Source: PALSA-1440 sp050011195
Lineage (GTDB): Bacteria > Verrucomicrobiota > Verrucomicrobiia > Limisphaerales > UBA8199
Assembly: GCA_050011195.1 (NCBI GenBank)
Contig: JBEKJO010000007.1
Span: 1-64,000 of the forward strand
DNA: 64,000 nt
Direction: 5' to 3'
Of this stretch, positions 7,960 to 16,986 are shown piece after piece; position 1 is the stretch's first letter, and each line of letters starts with the position of its first letter. Both the position numbers and the translations under genes were made by a program. The notes below the pieces were generated by a model. It saw nothing but the letters and a program-made list of their open reading frames with translations, made no database searches and was not told where the DNA came from.

Positions 7960-10900
7960 ATGATGAAACCAAAGAATGTCGAGCGTGACGGGCGCAAGCC
8001 GCCGAAGCCACCACCGGTCTCCCTGCCGGCCCAGGTTCCGCCGTTGTTCCGGAAGCTCGACTGGCTGGCGCTGGCGATTACGTTCGGGGTGGTGTGGACG
8101 GTGTATCTGCTCACGCTGGCGCCCGAGTTGACGCTGGAGGACTCCGGCGAATTGGTGACGGGGGCGTTTTATGCGGGGATTCCCCACCCGCCCGGCTACC
8201 CGGTGTGGACGATTTATAGCTGGCTGTGGACGGCCCTGCTGCCGATCGGCAACATGGCCTGGCGCGTGTCGGTGGGGCAGGCCTTCTCCGGCGCGCTGAC
8301 CTGCGGACTGCTCGCGCTGATGGTTTCCCGGGGCTGCAGCATGTTCATGGAGGGCATCGAGGAACTCAAGGGGATGACGGGCAAATGGGAAAGCGCCATC
8401 TGCCTGATCTCGGCGCTGGCCGCGGGTCTGCTGCTGGGCCTCGACGGGTTCATGTGGAAGGAGTCGGTCGTCGTCAACCGCATCGCCGTCACCAGCGTGC
8501 CGTGGTATCTGGCCGTGCTGATCTGCCTGCTGCGGTGGATTTACGCGCCCCACCAGTTGCGTTACGCCTACTGGGCCGCCTTCCTGTTCGGGCTTTGTAT
8601 CACCCTGCATCAAAGCCTCATTGTCGCCGCGCTGGGCATCGAGGTGGCCATCGCCGCGGGCAATCCGCGGCTGGGCCGGGATGCCTTCCTGGGCAATTTT
8701 ATCATTTATTTGGGGGACTACGTCATCCTGATGCTGACTGGCGACCACATGTTCCACAATATTGGGGCGAAGCCCGGATTACTATTCCTCTTCAACGTTA
8801 TCGGGATCGGGTCGCTGGTCGCCAGCATCTGGCTGGCCGTCCGGACCAAGGGCCTGGGGACCTACTGGAAGCCGGTGCTGATCATGGCCGGGCTCTGGGT
8901 GCTGGGGGTTTCGTTCTACCTTTACATGGCGGTTTCGGGCATGACCAATCCGCCGATGCAGTGGGGCTACCCCCGCACGGTGGAGGGGTTCTTCCATGCG
9001 ATCAGCCGCGGCCAGTACGAACAGCCCAACCCGACCAACCTGATCACGGAGCCGGGCCGGTATCTCAGCCAGTTGGGCATGCTCATTGAAGGCGCCGCCG
9101 ATGAGTTCAACTGGGTGTATCTGTTTATCGCGCTGGTGCCCTTCGTGTTCTTCTTCAAGATGCAGAAGCGCGAGCGCGCCTGGATCATCACCCTCACCGC
9201 CATGTATATCTGCCTGGGCGCGCTGCTGCTGATGCTGCTCAATCCCTCGCCTGACAAGGCCTCGGCCGACCTCAACAAGGTTTTCTTGTGCTCATCCCAC
9301 ACGATCGTGGCCTGCCTGATCGGCTACGGCCTGGCCCTGACGGCCGCTTTCATGGCCACTCATTACCAGAAATTCCGGTTTTGGGGCCTGGCGGGGGGCA
9401 TTGTCGGGGTGGTGCTGGCCCTGTTTTGCCTGTGGGATGCGACCGGCAAACACTACTTTGGTCCTGCCGGTGTGATCGGCTTCTCCGAGTTGCCCTGGTG
9501 GATCGCCCGGGCCTTTGCCCCGAATCAATACGGCCTGCCCATTTACGCCAACCTTCTGCTGGTCGCCATCGCGTTTGCTTTCGTTCTGGCGCTGATCGTC
9601 TATCGCCAGCGTGGCCCCCTGTTTATCACGCTGGGCCTCTTTGCCGCCATGCCGCTTTACTCCGGCCTGGCCCACTTCTTCGACAGCGACCAGCGCGACC
9701 ACTGGTTCGGCTACTGGTTTGGCCATGACATGTTTACCCCGCCGTTCAAAGGGGCGGACGGCAAACCGCTCTATCCGGAGATGACCAAGGACGCGGTGCT
9801 CTACGGGGGCACCGATCCCGGCCGCTTCTGCCCGACCTACACGATCTTCTGCGAGAGCTTCACGCCGCACCAGTGCCAGCCGGCGCAGGACCAGCACTTC
9901 GACCGGCGCGATGTCTATATCATCACCCAGAACGCTTTGGCCGATGGCACCTATTTGTGCTACATCCGCGCGCATTACAACCGCAGCACGCAGATTGATC
10001 CGCCGTTCTTCAGCGAACTGCTCCGCGCGGCGCTCAAGGACAAGGATTATCAGACCAACCTGCTGGCCCGGGCGGTGGCGCCGCTGGACCGGTTTTTTGA
10101 GGCCCTGGGCGCCCGGGTGGAAAAGCGCCGGCGCACTTACACGTCGTGGTTTGCTGACAAGGACTTTATCGACCTGCCCGCCTTTGCGGCCAAGTTGCGT
10201 CCCGGCCCGCAACAGGACCCGCTCTCGAAGTACTTGTATGAGAACCTCAGCCCGCAAACCCAGCGGCTTCTCTCGGCGCGGGGCGACCCGGCGCGCTTGC
10301 GCCGCAGCCTGGCCCAGGACCTGAACCCGCTGCTGGAACGCGAACTCAAGATCAAGCAGCAACTCAAGGCCAAGAAGGAGGAGAAGGACGCGGTGGACCA
10401 GGAAATCGCCGACGGCAACTCGTCCGTCCGTCTGGGCAGGAAGCAGTATCAGCTTGGCTCCGAGATCGCCGAGCTATCCAAGACCGGCTCGTTGTACGAG
10501 CCGGAGCGGTTCAAGCAGGTGCCGCTTTCGGAATACCTAACCGATTTCATCAAGGAAAACCCGCAGAGTTGGACCCGCATCCGGCTCAACCGGCTGCTGC
10601 TGGAAGCGGCTTACCCGAAGGAGATTGCCCGGAGCCTGGGCGGAGTTTACCCGGACCGCGAAATCTACTCGGCGACGCCCGACGATTCGCAGCGCTGCTT
10701 CCAGGAATACATGGCCGATGCCCAACGGCGCATGCAGGCCAACCAGTTGAAGCCGGGGGAGGACGTGAAGATCATCGAAAACCGGGTGCAGGTCTCCGGC
10801 CAGGTGGCCGTGATGAACATCAACGGCCTGCTGACCAAGGTGATCTTCGATCACAATCCCAAAAGCGAGTTCTTCGTGGAAGAAAGCTTCCCGCTGGATT

Positions 10901-12099
10901 GGATGTATCCCCACCTGACGCCCTTCGGCATTATCATGAAGGTCAACCGGCAGCCGCTGCCGTCGCTGACGGAAGACATCCTCCAAAGAGACCACGAGTT
11001 CTGGAAGCAATTCTCCAAACGGCTGACCGGTGACATCATTGATTACGATACCCCTGTGAAGCAGATCACCGATTGGATCGAGAAGACCTACCTGCGCCAC
11101 GATCTCAACGGCTTTACCGGCGACCGCCGGTTCCTCCACGATGACGACGGCCAGAAGTCCTTTTCCAAGCTGCGCAGTTCCATCGGCGGCATCTATGCCT
11201 GGCGCCTCACCCAGGCCCCGCCGGAATATCGTCCCAAATCCAACGCCGAGTATCAACAGTTGCTCAAGGAAGCCGAGTTCACTTTCCGCCAGGCCTTCGC
11301 GTTTTGCCCGTACAGCCCCGAGGCCGTGTTCCGGTACTGCCAACTGCTGTTGCAATTGAATCGCTTCGAGGACGCCCTGCTGATAGCGCAGACCTGCCTG
11401 AAGCTGGACCCTTACAACGGCCAGGTCATAGGTCTGGTGAACAGCATCCAGGGTTACGATCAGGGTTACAAGAAGCAGACGGCGGGGATCGAGCAGGCCC
11501 GAACCGCGTTCCAGCACATGGAAGATGAGGTGCGGAAGAACCCCGCGAACTTTCAGGCGGCCTTCGATCTGGCCGGGGCTTGCCTCCAATTGAAGCAAAC
11601 CGACCGTGCGGTGCAGGTCCTGGACGGGGTGCTCAAGTCTCCCCAGGTTAACGTCAGCGCCCTACGGGGCCTGCTCACGGCGTACACCAGCTTCGGCTAC
11701 CGCCCCGGGCTGCAGGGGACGGTGGACAAGCTCGAGACCTTGGAGCGCGCCAATCCCACGAATATCGATGCCAATGCCGTGCTGGCCGCCGCCCAGGCCT
11801 ACGCGGCGCTGCAAAACGCGCCCAAACTCGAGGCGGCGCTGGAAAAGCTGACCAAAGTCATGCCCGAAAGCCCCGAGGCCTGGTACGACTTAGCGGCCTT
11901 AAAGGCCAGCTTCGGCAAACCGGCGGAGGCCCTGACGGCGCTCCGCCAGGCATTGGATTTGAGCGCCAAGCGGCTGCAGCACGATCCCAAGGCGCGCGAT
12001 TTGCTCGCCAACGCCAGGAAAGAAGATCGCTTCGCGCCGCTGCGACAACTGCCCGAGTTCCAGAAGCTGGTAACGCCGCAGCCCAAGCTCGAAGAGTAA
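7960..12099 (+). CDS. GT117 (DUF2723) polytopic membrane protein with C-terminal TPR region
   Basis: Very large protein (1379 residues). Residues about 35-600 hold roughly a dozen membrane segments typical of DUF2723/GT117, a family classed with lipid-linked-sugar glycosyltransferases of the GT-C fold. The conserved acidic motif TLAPELTLEDSGELVTGA lies in the first loop and HPPGYPVW follows. Residues about 780-840 look like a charged coiled coil (KIKQQLKAKKEEKDAVDQE). Residues about 1090-1370 contain TPR-like helical pairs (for example FRYCQLLLQLNRFEDALLIA and AWYDLAALKASFGKPAEAL). Two consecutive ATGs begin the gene, 73 bp after the exporter operon. A role in glycosylation of surface proteins or lipids is inference from the family. 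Confidence 0.85.
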   Translation: MMKPKNVERDGRKPPKPPPVSLPAQVPPLFRKLDWLALAITFGVVWTVYLLTLAPELTLEDSGELVTGAFYAGIPHPPGYPVWTIYSWLWTALLPIGNMAWRVSVGQAFSGALTCGLLALMVSRGCSMFMEGIEELKGMTGKWESAICLISALAAGLLLGLDGFMWKESVVVNRIAVTSVPWYLAVLICLLRWIYAPHQLRYAYWAAFLFGLCITLHQSLIVAALGIEVAIAAGNPRLGRDAFLGNFIIYLGDYVILMLTGDHMFHNIGAKPGLLFLFNVIGIGSLVASIWLAVRTKGLGTYWKPVLIMAGLWVLGVSFYLYMAVSGMTNPPMQWGYPRTVEGFFHAISRGQYEQPNPTNLITEPGRYLSQLGMLIEGAADEFNWVYLFIALVPFVFFFKMQKRERAWIITLTAMYICLGALLLMLLNPSPDKASADLNKVFLCSSHTIVACLIGYGLALTAAFMATHYQKFRFWGLAGGIVGVVLALFCLWDATGKHYFGPAGVIGFSELPWWIARAFAPNQYGLPIYANLLLVAIAFAFVLALIVYRQRGPLFITLGLFAAMPLYSGLAHFFDSDQRDHWFGYWFGHDMFTPPFKGADGKPLYPEMTKDAVLYGGTDPGRFCPTYTIFCESFTPHQCQPAQDQHFDRRDVYIITQNALADGTYLCYIRAHYNRSTQIDPPFFSELLRAALKDKDYQTNLLARAVAPLDRFFEALGARVEKRRRTYTSWFADKDFIDLPAFAAKLRPGPQQDPLSKYLYENLSPQTQRLLSARGDPARLRRSLAQDLNPLLERELKIKQQLKAKKEEKDAVDQEIADGNSSVRLGRKQYQLGSEIAELSKTGSLYEPERFKQVPLSEYLTDFIKENPQSWTRIRLNRLLLEAAYPKEIARSLGGVYPDREIYSATPDDSQRCFQEYMADAQRRMQANQLKPGEDVKIIENRVQVSGQVAVMNINGLLTKVIFDHNPKSEFFVEESFPLDWMYPHLTPFGIIMKVNRQPLPSLTEDILQRDHEFWKQFSKRLTGDIIDYDTPVKQITDWIEKTYLRHDLNGFTGDRRFLHDDDGQKSFSKLRSSIGGIYAWRLTQAPPEYRPKSNAEYQQLLKEAEFTFRQAFAFCPYSPEAVFRYCQLLLQLNRFEDALLIAQTCLKLDPYNGQVIGLVNSIQGYDQGYKKQTAGIEQARTAFQHMEDEVRKNPANFQAAFDLAGACLQLKQTDRAVQVLDGVLKSPQVNVSALRGLLTAYTSFGYRPGLQGTVDKLETLERANPTNIDANAVLAAAQAYAALQNAPKLEAALEKLTKVMPESPEAWYDLAALKASFGKPAEALTALRQALDLSAKRLQHDPKARDLLANARKEDRFAPLRQLPEFQKLVTPQPKLEE

Positions 12100-12111
12100 C
12101 GCGAAGGCAGG

Positions 12112-12172
12112 GCGCCGGTCTGTTGCCGGCCTGGACCCATTCGGACCGTGTAAGCCGGCAACATGCCGGCGC
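12112..12172. repeat. 19-bp imperfect inverted repeat after the GT117 gene
   Basis: Arms GCGCCGGTCTGTTGCCGGC (12112-12130) and its near-complement (12154-12172) match at 17 of 19 positions around a 23-nt loop. There is no T-run, so it is not a classic intrinsic terminator. It lies between convergent genes (stop at 12099, opposing stop at 12191), where a bidirectional transcription barrier or a dispersed palindromic repeat is expected. Confidence 0.6.
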
Positions 12173-12190
12173 TCCGGTCGCGCGGGGCGG

Positions 12191-12748
12191 CTATTTCCTT
12201 TGGTAGGCGCCCATTAATTGAGCTTGGGCGAGGAGGTGGTTCTCCATCGCGCGCTCGAGGTCCTTCTTCGTTAATCCGGGTTTCAGATCCAGCAGCGAGT
12301 CGAGGGCGTAGAGCTTGAAGAAGTAGCGATGGGGTTTGCCGGGGGGTGGACAGGGGCCGCCATAGCCGAGATGCTTGAAGTCGTTGAGGCCCTGTTTGGC
12401 GCCGCCCGCAACGTATTGGCCTTTGGCAAGGTCCTCGGGCAACTCGCTCACACTCGCGGGCACATCGTAAAGGACCCAGTGGACCCACGTGCCGGACGGC
12501 GCGTCCGGGTCGTCCACGATCAAGGCGAGGCTCTTGGCCCCGGCCGGCACGCCGCTCCACTTCAGCGGCGGAGAAACATTCCTGGCATCACAAGTGTATT
12601 TGGCGGGGATCGCCGCGCCCTCGGTAAAAGCAGTGCTGGTCAGTTGCATGTGGTCTGTTCCGGCTTTTTCAGCCGCCCTGGAGTCTGCCACAGCCAGGCC
12701 GAATAGGAAACAGAAAACGGCGGCGGTTGGGATGCAAAAGATTCTCAT
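12191..12748 (-). CDS. Secreted YbhB/YbcL-family PEBP (Raf kinase inhibitor-like) protein
   Basis: Phosphatidylethanolamine-binding-protein fold, 185 residues. A signal peptide (FCFLFGLAVADSRAAE) is followed by the PEBP core: DPDAPSGTWVHWVLYDVP forms the ligand-pocket motif and GGPCPPPGKPHRYFFKLYAL the second conserved block. The C-terminal LMGAYQRK is the usual family ending. The biochemical role of bacterial PEBPs is not settled. The gene follows a 41-bp gap after the remnant of an alcohol dehydrogenase. Confidence 0.92.
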   Translation of the reverse strand: MRIFCIPTAAVFCFLFGLAVADSRAAEKAGTDHMQLTSTAFTEGAAIPAKYTCDARNVSPPLKWSGVPAGAKSLALIVDDPDAPSGTWVHWVLYDVPASVSELPEDLAKGQYVAGGAKQGLNDFKHLGYGGPCPPPGKPHRYFFKLYALDSLLDLKPGLTKKDLERAMENHLLAQAQLMGAYQRK

Positions 12749-12788
12749 AGGTTCCGGGGACGGTGGTGGGGCGGTCCAGGGCTGGTTT

Positions 12789-12957
12789 TCATTCGTGGAC
12801 GCGGACCAGTGTCTTCACGGAACGGTTGCCTGAGGCCATGGACCGGAACAGCATCGGCCACGCGCTTTGGATTCGCGCCTCGCCCGTTTGCAGGGGGGGC
12901 GGCGCGACGTTTTCCACTCGAATATATTTCTTCCCGTGGAGAACAGCGGCTCTCATA
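12789..12957 (-). pseudogene. Internally deleted zinc-type alcohol dehydrogenase (MDR) remnant
   Basis: A 55-codon frame starts MRAAVLHGKKYIRVENV, the usual opening of medium-chain dehydrogenases up to the GE that begins the catalytic domain. It then jumps to FRSMASGNRSVKTLVRVHE, which reads like the extreme C-terminus of the same family (MASG..xKxLVR). About 280-300 residues, including all zinc and NAD-binding motifs, are missing, and the two ends are joined in frame. Either a real deletion left a non-functional stub or the assembly collapsed here. The identification rests on two short segments, so confidence is moderate. Confidence 0.5.
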
Positions 12958-13069
12958 GCGGGTAGTGTATAACGACACGTGCCCGCCAAGGGAAGAAAAG
13001 TTTTAATCGGGTCGGCTGAGCCGGGCCTCGGAGAAAGGGCGAGCGGGCCGCCGCGCTCCAGAGGCGGCC

Positions 13070-13993
13070 TCAAGATGGCCCGGACCGGGATCGCAGGCGA
13101 TTAAGGCCGTAACTTCCCGCCAGGACCACCAGCACCGCCAGAATGATCCACCCCGGATTCCGGGGCTGAGCCGCAACGGGAGCCGCCGCCGCGACCGGGG
13201 CCGCAGGCGGGTTCATTTCCTTCGCCATAGGCACTTCCGGCACAGCTTTGGGGTTGGCCGCCAGTTGCGGCCTGGGCGATTCCGCCCCCTTGGAATTCGC
13301 CGCCATCCGCGCCTCGCGCTTGGCCTGTTCCTCAGCCACGATGCGCCGGGTTTCCTCCCGGATCGGCTCGAGGTTGACGGGCCGGGCGTTCCACTCGATG
13401 CCATACTGGTGATAGCCCTGGCTCATGAATACATAAACGTCCAAAGCGTGCCGCGCATTGAGGTCGGGCTCGGGAATGCCGCAATACTTGCGAATCGCGT
13501 ACCGCCAGCTTTCGATGTCGGCCTCGGTGGTGCCGTCCGGCTTGGGGTTCGCGTCGTAAAGCTGGCGCAGCAAAGCCGCCCCGCCGCGGATGTTCTGGAA
13601 GGCGTCCTGTTTCAACTCGTCCGGGGTCATGCCGATCAGCGCCGCCGCCTCGATCAGGCTGTCGCCGAAATACGGGTTGTCCCAAAGCGACATGATGCCG
13701 TAGGGCCGAGGCATGCCGTTTTCCGGCGAGACGGTCTCCCCCGGGGGCCAGGTCAACTGCTCCCAGCGCGTCTCGGCGAAAGCGACGCCTTTGAGAATGT
13801 CGGCCGGCACATTGAATTCCTGGGCGGCCTGGTCGAACAGGGCGGGGTAGTTGGCGGCTGTCATCCTGGCGGTGTACTCGGCAATCGCCGCCTCGCGCTT
13901 CAAATCCTCCGCCGTTTTCACCGTATCCGCCGCGCCGGCAATTCTGGCCGCGAGAAAGGCGAGCGCCAGAGAAAAACGTGCGATTCTCTTCAT
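13070..13993 (-). CDS. Secreted lysozyme-like/lytic transglycosylase-type protein with C-terminal membrane anchor
   Basis: 307 residues. A signal peptide (FSLALAFLAARIAGA) is followed by a helical domain with FNVPADILKGVAFAETRWEQ, where the Glu occupies the position of the catalytic Glu in SLT/lysozyme folds, then PYGIMSLWDNPYF and IRGGAALLRQLYDAN, which match the GIMQ and N..G..L..L pattern of lytic transglycosylases. An Ala/Pro-rich linker leads to one C-terminal membrane helix (WIILAVLVVLAGSYGL) and a basic tail. Cleavage of peptidoglycan is inferred from this pattern; the fold match is by eye only. The ATG at 13993 was chosen for the signal peptide; the frame is open far upstream but that part overlaps the U32 gene. 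Confidence 0.7.
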   Translation of the reverse strand: MKRIARFSLALAFLAARIAGAADTVKTAEDLKREAAIAEYTARMTAANYPALFDQAAQEFNVPADILKGVAFAETRWEQLTWPPGETVSPENGMPRPYGIMSLWDNPYFGDSLIEAAALIGMTPDELKQDAFQNIRGGAALLRQLYDANPKPDGTTEADIESWRYAIRKYCGIPEPDLNARHALDVYVFMSQGYHQYGIEWNARPVNLEPIREETRRIVAEEQAKREARMAANSKGAESPRPQLAANPKAVPEVPMAKEMNPPAAPVAAAAPVAAQPRNPGWIILAVLVVLAGSYGLNRLRSRSGPS

Positions 13994-14016
13994 ATACACG
14001 CTTGAACTTATAGGCC

Positions 14017-16986
14017 CTATGCCCGCGTCGGCGAGCCAATCTGGCCGCGGGTGACGCCGAGCTGATTCAGCAGTTTCAATTCCCGCCAGAGCTGCGAGCC
14101 AGTGATTTCGCCGCGCAGCAACTGGCGGTATCTTGCAATCGTCTGCGCGGCCTGGTCGGGGGTTTCGTTGAGGAATTCGATTCGGAAATGGCGCACGCCC
14201 AGGGTTAACATGCGGGAGACATAATCGGCGCCGGTCTGGGCCAGGGCGTTGAAGACGGTGTTGCGGCAGCCGGCGTCCACCTTGACCGGGTGTTCCGCGC
14301 CCACGCGGTCGCGCAGCTTCAAATCGTGCCGGTCGCACGGGCGTCCGCAGTTCGTGTAGTCGGTGCCGCTCGAGAGAAAGGCGCAGAAGACGCAATGCTC
14401 CATGTGAAACATGGGGATATGCTGGTGGATAGTGACCTCGAACCACTCCGGCGGCGCGGCCCGCAAGAGCGCCTCAAGTTGGGTGAAGTTCAAATCGTAG
14501 GAGGCGGTGACGCGCTCCAGGCCGAACCGGGTCTTGAAATAATCAGCCGCAAGCCGGTTGGCAATGTTGAGCGAGTAATCGCCAATGCAGCGGTCGTTCG
14601 CAAAGAAGTTCAGATGGTCGTAGTTGCGGACCAGGTAGCCGTCGGCCTCGCTGGACCGGACTTGCTTGAGCGTCCACTCCTCGCCCAGCTTGAACACTCG
14701 CGGCGGAGCGACGAAGCATTCGGACGGCGCAGTCCGGAGCGCGGAATTGCGGCAGCGCGTGACCGCCTCGCGACACTTCTTGGGGTCCTCGAACTCACAG
14801 TAGAGCGTCTCCACGCCGCATTGCAGGGCGGCATCGAGCTGCGCGAGGTTGCGCACCAAAACGATCAAGTGCGGAATGCGGAGTGCGGAATGCGGAATCG
14901 AAGACCCCTCACCCGCCCTAAAGGGCCCCCTTTCCATGAACCCTGATTCGCCAGAGAGCAGGCCACGAGGCTCCCTCTCCCCTTCCGAAGGGGAGAGGGC
15001 CGGGGAGAGGGGTCCGTCTTCGCCTGGGGGTTCAGGGGCGCAAAGCGCGTCAAACAGTCGGGGTGTTCTCTCCCCATCTGATGCGGAGAGGGAAGGGGTG
15101 AGGGGGCTGTCGTGAGTTCCCTGGTCCACCCCGATCCCAGCGTCCGGCTCAGAAGTCCTGAGGCTCCATCGCTTCGGTTGGGCGCGCTGGCTCTCCAGCT
15201 CCCGCACCGCCTCGCGGCGCAGGCGGTTCAGCTCGCTGACGGGCAGCAGAACGTCGCCGGCCAGGGAGTTCTTCAGCTCGCCCAGTTTGAACGGTGTGCC
15301 GCCCAATCGCCCGAGGTGCTCCCGCAGCCGGTCGGTGGTGAGCGGGTGCTTTTCGGCCCGGGCGAGCGGCATCGTCGAGTCGAGGCGGACCACGTGGCCG
15401 AGATCGTCGCGGGCGATAAGGGTGAGCGGCTGGCCGGCCAGGCCATGGACTTCCATCAGGATCGGGCGCTGGAATTTTGGCGTGTCGCCGGCAAAACTCT
15501 GGCGCAGGCGACGGTCCAGTTCGGGGTCGCTCGTCTTCCAGAGCTTGTCGCCAACGTGAATGCGCTTGAAATCGAGGTCGCCCCGGCCGAAGCTGAGTTC
15601 AGCAAGCCGGCTGATTCGGCCTTCGGACGTTGGACTTCGGCCCTCGGACTTCGGATTTCGGACTTCATATACCCTGCCCCCTTGTTCCTCCTCCTCGGGA
15701 TGGCCGGCGTCGAAGACAATGCCGTCGCCCGGCTTAAGCGGGCCTTGGAGAGTGACACAGACACACTCGCCCTCGATCCGCGCTACTTCGCCCAGGAAGA
15801 CGCCGCGCTTCTTGCCGAAACGGCCATGGACGAGTTGCTGGTTATTGGTGCCGCGAAACCACCCAGTGTGAAGCCCGCGCGAGAAGGCCATCTCCATGTC
15901 GTAACGGTCGTGGTTGGTGACTGCTGATTGGTAATTGGTGACTGATAACTGGTGACTGGTGACTGATAACTGGTGACTGGTGACTGATAACTGGTGACTG
16001 GTGACTGGTGCTTCGCCGCCCGGCACGGGCAAGGCGGCCCCCAACTGGTCCAGCGCCTTGCGATAGATGCGGGTGATGTTGGCGACGTATTCGGGCGATT
16101 TGAGCCGCCCTTCAATCTTCAAAGAGGCCACGCCGATCCGAACCAAATCCGGCAGGACCTCCAGCCCGGCCAGGTCTTGCGGACTGAGCAGGTACTTCCG
16201 GTCGCCGAGCGGGACGAGTTGGCCGTCGGCCACCAGCTCGTAAGGCAGGCGGCAGGCCTGGGCGCACTCGCCACGATTGGCCGAACGGCCCCCCAGCGCC
16301 TCGCTCGTCAGGCATTGCCCGGAGTAAGCGACACAGAGCGCACCGTGAATGAAAACCTCCAGAGGGAGGGGAAGAGGCGCAGTTGAGAGTTGATAGTGGG
16401 AGAGTTGATGGTGGGGGAGTTGATAGTGGGCGAGTTGGAAGGCCTGGATGGCTTCAATTCCCTTGAGCGAGCATTCCCGGGCGAGGACGACGCGGTTGCA
16501 GCCGAGGTCGCGGGCAAACTCGACGCCGGCGGCGCTGGTGATGGTCATTTGGGTCGAACCGTGAATCGGGAAATCGGGAGAATGCTGCCGAATCAACCGG
16601 CAGATACCGGCATCCTGGACGACCGCGGCATCCACCCCGGCCGCGATCATCGCCCGCACGTATTGCCCGGCGTCGGCCATCTCGTTCTCGAAGACGAGGA
16701 TGTTGAAAGTGACATAACCTTTCACGCCCCGCCGGTGCAGAAATTTCATCAGTCCGGGCAAGTCGGCCTCGGTGAAGTTGTTGGCCCTCATGCGGGCGTT
16801 GAATTTCTCCAACCCGAAATAGATCGCGTCCGCGCCGTTCTCGACGGCGGCCCGGGCGCATTCCCAATCGCCTGCCGGCGCGACCAGCTCGGGCAAGCGG
16901 GCGGGCGGGCGCGGCGCGCGGCGCAATTCCGGGGCCGAAGCGCTCCGGTCCGGCGCGGCCACGGGACTGTTCTGATTACTGTGCAT
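14017..16986 (-). CDS. U32 family peptidase (RlhA/YegQ-like) with DUF3656 region, carrying several in-frame repeats
   Basis: Large U32 protein of about 989 residues; relatives are roughly 650-850. The N-terminal U32 domain begins LPELVAPAGDWECARAAVENG and holds the Cys cluster SANRGECAQACRLPY and LKIEGRLKSPEYVA. A middle DUF3656-like part follows, then a second U32-like half with HMEHCVFCAFLSSG and CGRPCDRHDLKLRD. E. coli RlhA of this family hydroxylates 23S rRNA C2501, and others support prephenate-dependent tRNA or ubiquinone hydroxylation, so an RNA-modification role is more likely than proteolysis. Five repeat blocks interrupt the coding sequence in frame (16381-16438, 15912-16010, 15614-15667, 14961-15110, 14868-14900), adding well over 100 low-complexity residues. 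The ATG at 16986 is preferred to a TTG two codons upstream. Confidence 0.85.
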   Translation of the reverse strand: MHSNQNSPVAAPDRSASAPELRRAPRPPARLPELVAPAGDWECARAAVENGADAIYFGLEKFNARMRANNFTEADLPGLMKFLHRRGVKGYVTFNILVFENEMADAGQYVRAMIAAGVDAAVVQDAGICRLIRQHSPDFPIHGSTQMTITSAAGVEFARDLGCNRVVLARECSLKGIEAIQAFQLAHYQLPHHQLSHYQLSTAPLPLPLEVFIHGALCVAYSGQCLTSEALGGRSANRGECAQACRLPYELVADGQLVPLGDRKYLLSPQDLAGLEVLPDLVRIGVASLKIEGRLKSPEYVANITRIYRKALDQLGAALPVPGGEAPVTSHQLSVTSHQLSVTSHQLSVTNYQSAVTNHDRYDMEMAFSRGLHTGWFRGTNNQQLVHGRFGKKRGVFLGEVARIEGECVCVTLQGPLKPGDGIVFDAGHPEEEEQGGRVYEVRNPKSEGRSPTSEGRISRLAELSFGRGDLDFKRIHVGDKLWKTSDPELDRRLRQSFAGDTPKFQRPILMEVHGLAGQPLTLIARDDLGHVVRLDSTMPLARAEKHPLTTDRLREHLGRLGGTPFKLGELKNSLAGDVLLPVSELNRLRREAVRELESQRAQPKRWSLRTSEPDAGIGVDQGTHDSPLTPSLSASDGERTPRLFDALCAPEPPGEDGPLSPALSPSEGEREPRGLLSGESGFMERGPFRAGEGSSIPHSALRIPHLIVLVRNLAQLDAALQCGVETLYCEFEDPKKCREAVTRCRNSALRTAPSECFVAPPRVFKLGEEWTLKQVRSSEADGYLVRNYDHLNFFANDRCIGDYSLNIANRLAADYFKTRFGLERVTASYDLNFTQLEALLRAAPPEWFEVTIHQHIPMFHMEHCVFCAFLSSGTDYTNCGRPCDRHDLKLRDRVGAEHPVKVDAGCRNTVFNALAQTGADYVSRMLTLGVRHFRIEFLNETPDQAAQTIARYRQLLRGEITGSQLWRELKLLNQLGVTRGQIGSPTRA
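14868..15110. repeat. Two repeat blocks inside the U32 gene (GGGGAGAGGG-type hairpins and GCGGAAT tandem units)
   Basis: 14961-15110 contains two short palindromic pieces built on CCCTCTCC/GGAGAGGG (around 14975-15017 and 15067-15105). 14868-14900 is a run of alternating TGCGGAA and TGCGGAG units. Together they encode about 80 residues (around residues 626-706) rich in Ser, Pro and Gly, including SPALSPSEGERE and IPHSALRIPH, that fit neither flanking U32 half. The frame stays open across both. Confidence 0.75.
15614..15667. repeat. TTCGGACTTCGGA-type tandem repeat inside the U32 gene
   Basis: Units of CTTCGGA/CTTCGGC/TTTCGGA recur about six times. On the coding strand they encode NPKSEGRSPTSEGR, an insertion between the YEVR and SRLAELSFG segments of the DUF3656-like region. 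The frame is kept. Confidence 0.7.
15912..16010. repeat. 21-nt tandem repeat (three perfect copies plus flanking degenerate units) inside the U32 gene
   Basis: ACTGATAACTGGTGACTGGTG occurs at 15941-15961, 15962-15982 and 15983-16003, then a partial ACTGGTG. 15912-15940 holds diverged units. Because 21 is a multiple of three, each unit adds seven residues (SHQLSVT) without a frameshift. The same kind of unit appears inside queA at 60765-60829. Confidence 0.9.
16381..16438. repeat. 15-nt tandem repeat inside the U32 gene
   Basis: Four units of the form GAGTTGATAGTGGGN, 15 nt apart, encode HYQLP/HHQLS/HYQLA-type pentapeptides between IEAIQAF and the conserved PLEVFIHGALC strand of the U32 domain. 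The period is a multiple of three, so copy-number change would not break the frame. Confidence 0.8.

Noticed and set aside
13994..14446. N-terminal extension of the lysozyme-like gene
   Set aside because: It overlaps the U32 coding sequence; the ATG at 13993 gives a signal peptide and a normal protein.
15912..16010. CRISPR-like array in the U32 gene
   Set aside because: Pure tandem 21-nt units with no spacers, inside a coding gene.
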